Assembly: GCA_023159155.1 (NCBI GenBank)
Contig: JAJNNX010000020.1
Coordinates: 62,001-126,000 of the forward strand
Source of the DNA: Ustulina deusta
Lineage: Eukaryota; Ascomycota; Sordariomycetes; Xylariales; Xylariaceae
Direction of reading: 5' to 3'
Length of the DNA stretch: 64,000 nt
Part shown: in pieces, positions 47,116-59,248 of the stretch
Numbering within the stretch: the stretch's first letter is position 1
Layout of the letters: each line of letters begins with the position of its first letter
Notes under the pieces: generated by a model
What the model was told of the DNA's origin: nothing
The model's database searches: none
The model's input: the letters and a program-made list of their open reading frames with translations, nothing else
Made by a program: the position numbers and the translations under genes

Positions 47116-49898
47116 CTCCTATTTACTCTAAACTTATATGTTGCTTTAATTGTTTAATATAATTATATAAAACATAACCTATAAATATAAATAGCAGATA
47201 TAATATTTCGATATTTTTAGAAATTTTTAAATATATTACTAGATTTTCTTTTTTTATAATTTGTAGTAGGTCTTTTCTATAAAAAGCTTTAATATATTAA
47301 AGTTCTAAAAGCTTGCTAGTACTTCTAGTATTTTTATTTTATTTTGTCTAGAGTTCCTAGCACTAGCCGAACCTATAAAAAACCCCTATAAAAAAAAAAA
47401 AATAAATATGGGCTAATTAGTAATAATATATGGATTATCTAGCTAAGCATATGTAGTTTTTTAATCTTAGGTTATTAGGGCCCAAATAGAGATAATTTTC
47501 TATAGCTACCTATTAACAAATTTATAGCATACTATATAATAAATATAAATTTTAGCCGCTAAATATATTATTAGTATTATACTATATTATAAACGTTTAG
47601 ATTTTTTTAAAAATAAAATTTAGAAAAATTTATTGCTTTTTTTAAAAAATATTTTTAGTATATAATTTAGTTGTTATATTTTAAATAAAGTTATAGTTCT
47701 AAAATATTATAGTTTTATTTTTAAATAAATTAGCTATTATTGCTATAATAAAAATATTTTATTTTGTGTTTTTTTATAGGTTTTTTATTAATTATTTAGT
47801 TAGAACATAAAAAAAATTTATTTAAGTTTTTTTGCTATTTTTTTAGTAGTTATAAAACATACTAAATATGTTCTAAGTATAAACATTAAGCATTATATTA
47901 TTAACCTTTTAATCTTTTTTTTCTTTTGAACAACTAAAAAATATTAATTTTAAATAAATATAAAATATAGCTATAACTATAAAATTATAATATTATTTTA
48001 AATATTTAGCTAATTAATTATTAATTAATTTTAAATATATTAATAGTTCTATAAAAAAACTAACTAGGTTTAATATAGATATATTTTTAGTAGCTAATAA
48101 TAAAAACTTTTATTTAATATTGTTTTAAAATAAATAGTAATAATAAAATCAAATAGTATAATAACTAATAGCTTAGTATTAATAAGTAAAATTATTTTAA
48201 TAAATTTAAAGTTTTTATAATAATATATAAATAATAATAAAAAAATCTTTTATAGTAATAATTATATAACTATTTTATTATTTTTAGTTATAAAGCAGTT
48301 TTATTAATATATAGAATGTTTTATTAAAAGTAGTAATAAGTATTAATAAGTTTAAAAGTTCTTTAAAATAAAATGTTTAAAAAAATAAAAGCTTTTAAAA
48401 ACAAGTTAAATAAGTCTTATATAAATAGATATCTTTACAGCCCTTTAAAATATAATATTATTAAATATATAAAGTTTTATTTAATCCTGCTCTTATTTAT
48501 TTTAAGCTTAAAGCATTTTAAAAAGCTAAAAACTTATTTTTTAGTAATGCTTTAATTAACCTATTTATTACTTATTAGTTAATAAAAATATATTAAAACT
48601 TAAACTAAATAATTATATGTTTAGTATTAATATAGTATAAAAAGTTATTTATTAAAGTAATAGCTTTTTAGTTGTTTTTATAAATAATTATAATATTTAT
48701 TCTTTAAATAATATTTAGCTTTTTTAGTAGTAGCTTTAGTTAAATAATTTTTTTAGTAGTTTATATTTAACTAATATATTTAGCTTTATAAAAAAATAAA
48801 AATATAATAGCTTATTATTTAAAACTTTAGCTAAATGCTCTGCTACTAATATAAAAAACGTATCTTAAAATAGACTTATAAGTATTTCGGTTACTAGCAT
48901 AATCTATATTAGTATAGCTAACTAAGTTTTAGAGTTTTTTGCAATATATTAATTTTATATTTATAGTTCTTTTTAAATATTTAAAAATATAGCTAACTGC
49001 TAATCTATAAGCTTTATTAAACTTTACTATAAATTAACTATAAAAAAAAACAATAAATATAATATTAGATCAAATATTAAACATAGTATATATTAATAAC
49101 TTTATAATACTTATATACTAAGCTTTATTTTTAAATATAAATATATAATCTACTAATAGTAGTTTAAAAGCTTTAATTTTTATAAAAATATTTTCAAGCT
49201 TTATTTTTTAAAAATCAAAGTTTTAAAAAACCTTTTTTATATAAACATTTTATTTAAAATAAATTGCTTTATTAAGCTAGTTTTTTTTAATAGTTATTTT
49301 TAAGTAATATAAACAAAGTTTAAAATTTATTATATTAAACTTATTATATAAAATAAATTTTACTTTATTAACTTTTTTTATAAAAAAAACAGCAATTAAA
49401 AAGTTATTTATATAAATAGTAATATAAGTATACTTTTTAGCAAACATTCTAATATTAGCGTTTAAAAAAACAAAGCTAAATCTTTTTAAAAAAATAGCTA
49501 AAGTTTTGTACCAGATTTTAAGTACTTGCTTTAAGCTATATAAAACCTTTTGTAATTTATATACTTTATTAGTACTATTTTTAAACTTAGTTAATTGTTT
49601 AATATAAATCTTTTTATTTATTTTTTTATAAAAAAACGCTGTTTTAATGTTTATTTATTTAAACTTAAAATTAAAAGCTATAATAATAATAAAAATTGCT
49701 TTATAACTTATAGGTTTGACTACTAAAGCAAAAATCTTATTATAGTTAAAATTTTTTACTTATTTAAAGTTTCTAACTACTTAGCAAGCCTTATAACGGG
49801 CAATTAACCTATTTAGTCTGTGCTTTAGCCTAAATACTTATTTTTTAAACAATACTTTATATTTTAATAAAAAATTATAAAGTACCTAAGTCTTATTA

Positions 49899-50103
49899 TT
49901 GCAGCAGGGCTGGTGCTAGCGGCCCGAATCGGCTAATTTTCGGCTTTATTTAAAGGTTCGAATAGCTATAAAAGCCTTCGAACTTCTTAGAGCAATACTT
50001 ATTTTAAACGTATAATATTCATACTAGTTTTCTAATAGTAAGCGCTCTAGTTTATTTTTATTATTTTTAGTTATTTTTAGTATTAAGTTATTCCGTCCTT
50101 TTT
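49899..50103. repeat. Left terminal repeat of the nested element (shorter copy)
   Basis: It matches the right copy at 53908-54174 but lacks 62 bp. At the join a single GCGGCCCG is present where the right copy has two GCGGCCCG blocks flanking the extra 62 bp. Confidence 0.7.
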
Positions 50104-53100
50104 TAATAATATCTTTAGTAAAGCTATAATAAAGCAGTCTGCTATACAAATTTATATATAACAATACTTATATATATTTATTGCTCCTTAGAATATAACT
50201 TATAATTAGAGACTAATATTTAATGCCCTCCTATATAAATTTATATATAAATATATTTATAACACATTAATAGACTTAATACTAGCTGCACAAAAACTAA
50301 CCTAGCTAACCTATTAATTAGCTAATTAACTAGTTAATTTTTTATATAAATATATCTATAAATAGCCCTTTATATAAATCTATATATAAGTCTGCTTATA
50401 GCTATATATTTTCTAAAGAAGCCTAGTTTATATTAATTAGCCTGTTTATATATCTATATAATTAACCAAGCTAATTACTATATATATTAATTAGCTTTGC
50501 TACTTTTGCTGCTTTAGTTATACGTATTTACTGCTAAATCTTTTGCTAAAATATATCTATAAATAACCTGCTATATAACTTTATATATAAATATATTTAT
50601 AGCTATATAACCTATAAAAAGCCTTTGGTCCGTTAGTCTAAGTAGCTACTCTAGTTAGCTAGGCTAGTAATATATATTAATTAGCTAATTTAGCCTAGTT
50701 TGCATTAATTAGTTAGTTTGTATGTTTATATATATGTTTAAGCAGTCCGTTATATAAATTTATATATAAACACGCTTATATTTATATGCTATATATATAA
50801 TACACTAATTAGCTAATTGCCTTTATTTTTTAAGCTTTATTAGTTTAACTAGTTATATATGCGTTAATTAGCCTAATCGGCCCATTGCTTTATTAGCTAG
50901 CTATATGTATTGCTAGGTTAATTAGTTAGTTAGTTAGTCCTTTTATTAAAAAGTTATTAAAGCAGACCTATATATATTTTATATATAAATATGCTCGTAC
51001 GCTTTCTAGTCCAAAAAAAGTCTTCGTATTAAGCCGCTAATTAGCCAAATAGTTAGTTGATTAGCTAATTGCCTTTGCAAATATATCCCTATCTAAATAT
51101 ACTTATAAGCTAAATCCTATACAAGTTATTATATAAACTAATTTGCAAATATATAGCTTCTAAAAAAACCTTTGTTTTAAATCTATAATTAGCCTATTGC
51201 TAGCTATACATATTAATTAATTAAATCTATATTCAAATATTATATAAACAAGTTGCTATATAAGTTTATATATAAATTTGCTTGTATATATATTACTTAT
51301 TAAAAACTATTGCTTTAAATCCTTTGTTTAGTTTGCAATTAGCTAGATCTTCTATTATATATAGTCCTACAAACAAATCCCTATATATTTTATATATAAA
51401 TATGCTTGTAGCGCTATAGCCTATAAAAAGATCAGCTCTAAGCCTCCGTTAACTATATATATACCTCTGTTTTTGTTAATTTTATTGTTTAGCATTTTCG
51501 GCATTTTCGGCGTTTTTAGCATTTTTGGCATTTTTAGCATATTCGGCATTTTTATTGTTTTTTCGTTATTTTCAAGCTTTTATACTGTTAAACAGCCAAT
51601 TCCCTTATATAAGTCGCTATATAAACAAATGCTTATATAGTTTATATAAAAGTCCACTCAAACATATACGGTCTAAAAAAAGCACTATTTAAACTTTGTT
51701 TTTTTAAAGCTTTATTTTAAAAGCATTATTTTTATTGCAGTATTTAGCGCTATATATTGCTTTTTAAATCGTTGCTATATTATTAATTAGCTAAGCCTAC
51801 TATATTTAGTAGCCTACAAATATATTTATATACTAATTTGTATGCAAACATATTTATAGCTTATAAATAAACATTTATTTATAGTTTCAATTAACAAATT
51901 ATATACTAATTAGCTAGTTTTTCGCTTTAGTAGCTATACTGTTTAGTTCTACATTTAATAGCTGTACGAATAGATCCCTATACAATTTATATATAAATAT
52001 ACTTTTATACCTATAGTCTAAAAAAAGCTATTGTTTAGCTAAGCTAATTAATAGACTGCTATACTGCTGATTAGCTAATTTAGTTATATATATATTAATT
52101 AGTTATATATATACGTTAGCTAGTTTAGCTATTATATATATAATTAATTAGCAACTTAGCTAATATATATATATATAAACAGCTACCTATACTAATTTAT
52201 ATATATATATATTTATATTTACTTGTTATACTTTATCCGCTATTAATTAGTAATTTTATTACATATGCATTAATTAGCAAATTTATACTAGTTTTATATA
52301 TATACAAACAAATCTACGTACTGTTTTATATAAACAAGTACTTTTACCAATATTATATTTGCTATTAATTAGCAATTTTTAGCTATTTTGTTATATACGC
52401 GTTAATTAGCAAGTTTACTACGTTTTATGCAATTTTTAGCTATATTTACTATTAATTAGCAAGTTTACCACGTTTTAGTTATATATAAGCAAACATATAT
52501 ATAATTTTTATATAAACCTATTTATATATATATTAATTATTTATATAAAGGCTTTCCGATTAGCCCTATACTTTCTATACTAATTAGTTTATTTGCTTGC
52601 TATGCTAATCAATTAATATATTATATAAAAGATATAAGCATACAAGCAATTACCTATACAAATTATATAGCAATCTATTTACATTTATATAACTTATACG
52701 TTATACGCCTTATATATATAGCAATATATATATAGCATAGCACGCTAATCAATCAAATCGCTATTGCTATACTAACTAGTTAATCTATTATATATAAACA
52801 ATTTCTATACTATTTTATATATAAACTTACTTATAGCCTATAAATTATATAGCTAGCTATACTATCAATTAGAACATAAATAACAAAATAAATATAGTAC
52901 AACATTAACAAATTATTATTGCTGCACTAATTAGTTATTTAATTATATATAAACAATTCTTTATATTATTTTATATATAAACTTATTTATACTAAATATA
53001 TTATATAATTATTGCAGTACTACTAATTAATTAATTATTATTGCTGCACTAATTAGTTATTTAGTTATATATAAACAACTACTTATATTATTTACATATA

Positions 53101-53907
53101 AACTTGTTTATACTATATATATTATATAGTTATTATAATACTACTAATTAATTAATATATTATTATTGCGCTAATTAGTTATTTTATATATATATATATA
53201 ATATTATTAATATATTATTGCTATACTACTGATTTATAATTTTTTTTTTATATATAAGCAGCTACTTATACTAATTTATATAAAAACATACTTAAACTTA
53301 TAATTTTTAAAGTTATTTATAAAGTTTATCTATTTATAAAACTAATTAAAGCTTATTTTATAAACTTTAACTTATATATATACTATTAAAAAATATTACT
53401 ATAATTATATAAAAATTTATATATATTAAAAATAGTAAAAGTTATAGTATAACTTTTTATATAAAGATTTAGCTTAAGTTTAAAGTAGTAGCTAGTTTTT
53501 TAAAATAAAAACATAGCACTTACTTAAGTTCTAATATAAAAGTACTAGCAAATACTACTATATATGTTAGGTCTAGACAAAATTATATATGTTTTATATA
53601 GGAATATATCAAAAAAATACAAAAAATAAAGCATTTAAAAGGCTAAAAAGTTATACTAGAAAGTATATAGCATACGGACCAAAAAAAAAGCTATAAACCA
53701 AAAGAAATCTATTAGAATATATAACCGGTTTAGCAATTGGCTAATTAAAGGCTTGGTAGCCTAGTAGGTTAGGGCTAGTTCTTTTTTTTAAGCCGTTAAA
53801 ACCTAAAAGTTCGAATAAATATTATATTATATTGTTTTTTTTAGTATTTTTAGCTCTACAGTTAAATTTAACGCTATCTAAAAAATAAAGCTCTAAATAA
53901 AAGAAGT

Positions 53908-54174
53908 TTGCAGCAGGGCTAGTACTAGCGGCCCGCTAACAGCTGCAAATATAGTTGTACGTTAATTGTTGGCCGTATTCGGGCCGCCCGCGGCCCGAAT
54001 CGGCTAATTTTCGGTTTTATTTAAAGGTTCGAATAGCTATAAAAGCCTTCGAACTTCTCAAAGCAACACTTACTTTAGACGTATAGCATTCATACCAGTT
54101 TTCTAATAGCAAGCGCTCTAGTTTGTTTTTATTATTTTTAGTTGTTTTTAGTGTCGAGTTGCCCCGTCCTTCTT
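53908..54174. repeat. Right terminal repeat of the nested element (longer copy)
   Basis: Full-length copy, 267 bp, including the G+C-richer segment GGCCGTATTCGGGCCGCCCG that stands out from the surrounding A+T-rich sequence. It contains TATAAAAG, which could be a promoter TATA box of the element. Confidence 0.7.
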
Positions 54175-57100
54175 TATTATTAATTAATAATTTATGTTTA
54201 TTTTTTATATTTTTATACTAGCTATACTAGTAAGCGTTATTTTTAGTTTAATTAACTATTTTTAGTTTAATTATTTTTACTAAAAAAAAAGCATATATAA
54301 TACTAATAAATAATACTATTATTTAAAATAGATCAATATTAATTTAATTTATTACTACTTTATATACTAGATTTAATACCAGTAATTAAAGCTATTTAAG
54401 TTATCTTACTTTAAAACATAGGTTAAAATAGTTTTTTTAAACTTTTAAAAGTAGTATTACTATAATATAGTTTTGTAGTACTAATAATTTATTATTAAAG
54501 TTATTAAAAGTTTATATAAAGAAGTCTTACCCGGAATTATTTTTATTAGCTGTTCTAGAACTAATGTTTAGTTCGGGCATAAAAAAAAAGCTTTAACTAT
54601 AAATAGTTCTATTAGACCTAAGTAATATAATACTTTCTAAAAATTCTTTAAATATATATTTATATATATATTTTTAAATATATAAAAAAGCACTTCTTTT
54701 TAGAATAAATAATCTAGCATTTTTATTAATTATATTATTTATATTATTTTTTAGTTTATTAAAAATTAAAAATTTAATACGTTTAACGTTAGCTTTTTGT
54801 TTAGTAGTACTTCTAGTTCTTACTATTATAGTTGTTTTACTAGCATTTAAAATAAAGTGTACTATTCCGTATATAAAAAACTAGTTTTTAATAAAAGCGT
54901 AGATTTAATATTTTTTAAACTTAATATTATTTATATAAATTATTCGACTAAAATTTAAAAAAACAAAATAATTTGTAGTACTTTTTTTTTAATATTCTAA
55001 TATAATATAAAGTTTTATTTTTTTATTAAAAATAAAAGCTCTACTTTTTAAAAAATAAAAGCCTAAATTTTTAATAGTTCAAAAATATATTAAGTTTAGT
55101 AAAACACTATACTATATTTTATAAAATATTTTTTTTTCTAGTTTATTAATTAAATATAGATTTTTTAGATATATAGTAATATAAACTAGTACTAGCTAGT
55201 AATAAAAATTAATATTAAACAAAGTAGCTATAATTAGTAATTATTAAACAATATTTTTTAGTACTTCTATAGCTTTTTTAGCAATACTATTTTATTAATA
55301 CTAATTAGTAGCTAAAAAATATAATACTATGCTTTTATTATAATATAATATTTTAAAAATATTTTTTATAAATATAAGTTTTTAATCTAAAGTAATAATA
55401 TAGTATTTTTGTTTTAGCTATTTTTTCTAATTAAAAAAAGTTTAGAATAATTTTAGAAATTCTAAAGTTAATTTTATAAAATATACTTAGGTTATTTTAG
55501 TAAAGTTATTTTTAATAACTATTTATTAAGTTAACTTGTTATGTTTTATAATTTGGTTTGTTTTAGTTAGTATATTTGTTAAGTTTATATATAATAACTT
55601 TAGTTTTTATATTTTTTTTTATTTGTTTTTTAATATAGGTTTTATTAAAATAATATTTTTAAATAAGAAGTATTCTAGTTAAACAGTTTATTAGGTTTTT
55701 TAAGCTTTAGTTGCTTAAATATTTTAGTTGTTTGTACTAGATTTATATTTTAAGGTTAAATAAAAAATAAGTATAAAAACTAATATTTAGAGCTATAATA
55801 TTAGTATTATTATTAGAAGTATTAATTAAATATAGACTATTAATAGTTCTAGCTATTATAAAGTAATTTTTTTTTTTAGCGCTAAAAACTTTGTTATAAT
55901 AAAAAAAAAATTTAGTTTTTTTTTTAAAAAGTTAAAAAACAAAGATTAGATTTACCCCGCCTTTAAAAAAATAAATAATATTATAAAAAATTGTTCGCTT
56001 TTTTTAGCTATTTATTATTAAAATAACTATATAATTTTTTATTTTTTTAAGTACTACTACTTTTTTTTTTATATTAAAAAAGCTATTATAGTTACAAAAG
56101 AAGTACTAATTATAGCCTGTATCTAAAGTAATAATAGATTTTAGTTTTTTAGCAAAAAAACTGCTTGTTATATTACTAAAGTTGGCAAAACTAAACTTTA
56201 AAAAAATATTAGCTATATAAGATTTTTTTAAAACGCTATAAAATAGTTTAAATATATTAGAAATAGTAATTAGTATAATTTTAGTTAAAAAAAAAGTAGT
56301 AGCGTTTATATTAATACTAAATATTTTAGTAAAAAAACTTAGTTTTAAAATTATAGTTAGAGCTATATTAGTAGTAAGGCTAAAATTAACAAAAATAAAA
56401 TCAAAAAATTTAGAACTATTAATAGCAAAAAAAAAAAAATTATAACTAATAAAGTTATTATTATTATTATTTTTGTTTTTTTTATGTTTTTATTTATTGT
56501 TTTTTTTTTTTTTTTTTTTGCTATTCTTTAAAAGCTAGCTAAAAAAACTTAATAAAATATTTTTATAAAAAATAAATCTTTCTATAATAAATATATTTAA
56601 GCTTTTTGCTAAAAATTAGTAAGTTTATATTATTTTTTTTTAGTTTTTAATTTTATTATTCTTATTTAGTAGCTATAACAATTTTATTAAAAATAATAGC
56701 CTTTTTTATAATTATATTTTTTTTTTTTTTAAATATAATATTATAATATTAAAAAAATATAATAAAAAATATATTAAAAAAAAATCTAAAAAAATTAAAA
56801 AACTTATTAATAAAGATTAGTTCTATAATAATACAAGTACTATTTAGTTTTATTAATTTGTTTTAAATAGTTCGGAGTTCTAAAGCTAACTTAGTTATAT
56901 TATTTTTGTAAAATTCTAAAGTAATATTATTTTATTTATATATTAATAATTAAAAAATAGTACTACTATAAAGTTTAAATCTTTTAATAATTTTTATTTA
57001 TATAAAAATAGTAATATTATAAAAAACTATATTAATATATTTCATTATTGCTTAAATATTAAGTTTAAATTAACTTTAAATTGCTACGTAAACTTTATTT

Positions 57101-58459
57101 TATTTATTTTCCTAGTTTTTGATTTTTTTTTAATAAGTAGTAATATTTTTGCTAGCTTGTTAAGCAAAGATTAAAGCTTAAGTTTTCTTAAATAAAAGTT
57201 GTTTATATCTTATTATTAATAAATATTTAAATATTTTTTTAATAAACTTAATATAGTTTATAAAAAAATCTATTATAAAAATAAACTTTAAACTTATTAA
57301 TTTAATTTTGCTTATTATAACTATTTTGCTAAACTATTTTTAAATAAGTTTTAAGAACTAAAGCTTTAATATTAAAATTAAAAATAAAAGTAATAGCTTT
57401 CTGTTTAAACTTTTATATAATAAGTAGTAAGCTTAGCAACGCTTAAAAATATATTATTAAAAATATAAAAAAAATAAATAAAAATAATAGTATTAATATA
57501 TAATTAGCTAGTTTAAGCACTATTAAATATATAAAAGCAAATATAAGTACTATTAATTATATAAAAATAATTAGTATAAATATTACTATATATATAAGTA
57601 GTACTAAAATTAGAAATAAAAAAATAAAAATTTTTTTTTAAGTAATAACTTTAAAACTAAAAAGGTCTAATTTATTTAAAAATAAAAAAAGTAGTAATAT
57701 AAGTTATAAACTTAGCAATAAATTATAAAACAAAATATTATTAAATAAAAGAAAATTGTTTTTAGATTTATTTATAAATAAATTAAATAAAATAATAATT
57801 AATTTAGTAATAAAATATAAAAAATTATTTTTATTAAAAAGTTTAAAAATAAAAGAATAAAAAAATAGCTTTAACTTAAAAAAATATTGTTTAGTATTTA
57901 AAAATATTATATTTTTAGTTTTACTTAAATAAATAAATTATAAATATTTAAAAATAAAAAATTAAATATTTTAAAATATCCAAAAAATAAAATAGCTAGC
58001 AGCAAAAATTCTTTTTACTAAGCTTAACATTAATAAAGTTCTATAACTAAAATACTTAATAAATAGCTAAAGCTAAGAATTTAATAGCTAAATTACGTTA
58101 TAATATTCTAAGTTACCTTTAATTTATAAAAATAATAATAAAAATAAATAATATTAGAATTTTGTTTATTTTAGTTTTAAAAAAAAAGTTCTATTTGTTT
58201 ATTATATTAAAAATTATACAAATTAAATAAAATATTTATATATTATATAGCGTTTATAAAACAAGTAAAACAAATTAGCTTTTGTTTAGAATTAATATTT
58301 CTATTTAGTATTAAAACGTTTTAAAAAATCTTATTATAGCAAAAAATCAGAAAAACGTTTATAAAAAGTTATAAGTTTACTAGCGTTTAAATCAAACAAA
58401 ACTATTAAATAATATTTATATTAAAAACAATACAGGTAAGCTATTTTAAGCTTATAACC

Positions 58460-58609
58460 TATTAAAATAAATAAATATATATATAAGTAAGCAGAATATT
58501 TTATATATTCTAGATAATCAGAAAGAAAAATCAAAAACCAAGGGTCCGGGGGAATCTAGTAATACATATAGTCAGAGGATAGAGTGTACCTAATCTCCAC
58601 ATTCCAACA
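58460..58609 (-). repeat. Right LTR (150 bp) of the copia-like element
   Basis: It matches 46966-47115 and ends CACATTCCAACA. GAATG follows directly (58610-58614), the right target duplication, which differs from the left copy GAATA by one G/A change. In the element's own minus-strand orientation this is the 5' LTR. Confidence 0.8.
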
Positions 58610-58748
58610 GAATGTACCTTTAGATGACGGAACAGCTCGACATAACGGCTTTAACGAACCTTTTACTCGTCGACTTCAGGATTGGTCAAGCAGGGGCCGT
58701 CCACAGAGATTGGATCTTCCTCCTCCCCCCTTCAACTTCAAACTTTGA
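58610..58748 (+). pseudogene. 3' remnant of the interrupted GFA-type gene
   Basis: Read in the frame set by the 5' part, the bases from 58611 give NVPLDDGTARHNGFNEPF and continue to a TGA at 58746-58748. The phrase W-x-N-V-P-x-D-D-G-x-x-R is the usual C-terminal continuation of GFA-domain proteins after '..DKAAW'. This shows that the gene ran across the retrotransposon site. The remnant has no start codon of its own in this frame near the junction. A different frame at 58624-58920 is open but has no protein character. Confidence 0.75.
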
Positions 58749-59248
58749 GCTCGGTAAACCCATCAGTATTGGAAGCTTGCTGTCAGTAAGAGAAATGCGG
58801 GGATTGGTGGTTGCCGAGGAGTTGGGTCTGTTTCCTTGTTTTCATTTGGGATGGAACACTTCGCTTAGTTATCTGATAAGATATGGCGATTGCACAATCC
58901 ATAAGTGTGAACAACCATAAAGCTACGATTTCGTCTCTCCCCATTTAAGCGAGTGTTGAAGTTGTCTTTCATGTAACCACTCTCTGGCATAAAGATTGTG
59001 TTTCTATATATTGCTAGCGAATATCACCAGTATACTTGCTAGTTCTAGAATTCTTGCACAATAACGGATAACAGAACACCCTCATATTGCCAGAGCCCTG
59101 ACACAATTCGTTATGGACTCTATCCAACAAGATGACTGCCGATAATTACTTGCAACTCATCGTGGGAGCCGTGAGGAATATTACCTACAGAGATTCCCGA
59201 GGTCTATCGTCAAGGGTCACCGCTCGCAAGAGACATTGCCCCGCCCGT
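58749..59248. other. Gap between the split gene and the permease
   Basis: It should include the 3' UTRs of both converging genes. A short plus frame (59132-59323) overlaps the permease end on the other strand and is disregarded. No other signal is seen. Confidence 0.4.

Larger units (their letters stand above)
49899..54174. mobile_element. Nested repeat element with direct terminal repeats
   Basis: Direct repeats at 49899-50103 (205 bp) and 53908-54174 (267 bp) bound 3.8 kb of very A+T-rich sequence inside the copia-like element. Both start TTGCAGCAGGGCT and end CCGTCCTT(T/C)TT. TATTA flanks the outer ends (49894-49898 and 54175-54179), a possible target duplication, though TATTA is common here. 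The interior contains recurring TATATAAA and AATTAGCTAATT motifs and no recognisable coding fragment, so it may be a non-autonomous LTR-type element. The ends are not TG...CA, so its class is uncertain. Confidence 0.6.
46966..58609 (-). mobile_element. RIP-degraded Ty1/copia-like LTR retrotransposon with a nested insertion
   Basis: An 11,644-bp element bounded by two 150-bp direct LTRs (TGTTA...AACA) and by GAATA/GAATG target duplications. The interior is overwhelmingly A+T with stops in every frame. Translating the minus strand through the stops still shows copia-order fragments from right to left: a protease LDTG near 56101-56132, reverse transcriptase LYSLKQVLKIWYKTLA near 49490-49570, and RNase H SYTNIDYASNRNTYKS near 48850-48915 (family pattern YSDADWAGxxxxRRST). 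Next to the right LTR the minus strand begins GGTTAT, as in the half-tRNA initiator-Met primer sites of copia elements. The loss of C and G fits repeat-induced point mutation. A second repeat element is inserted at 49899-54174. No functional gene remains. Confidence 0.8.

Noticed and set aside
48373..48555. Lys/Ile/Leu-rich 60-residue frame inside the A+T-rich block
   Set aside because: The composition simply reflects A+T richness. It lies in the degraded retrotransposon.
50100..53900. CRISPR-like array from the recurring AATTAGCTAATT motifs
   Set aside because: Spacing is irregular, the repeats are degenerate and the organism is a eukaryote.
46960..58620. A+T-rich block as mitochondrial DNA inserted in the nucleus, or as a centromere
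   Set aside because: The paired LTRs, target duplication and copia-order fragments explain it as a RIP-affected retrotransposon. No mitochondrial gene or tRNA was recognised.
58624..58920. 98-residue plus-strand frame after the retrotransposon
   Set aside because: It is in a different frame from the real GFA-type continuation and has no domain. It is treated as a shadow.
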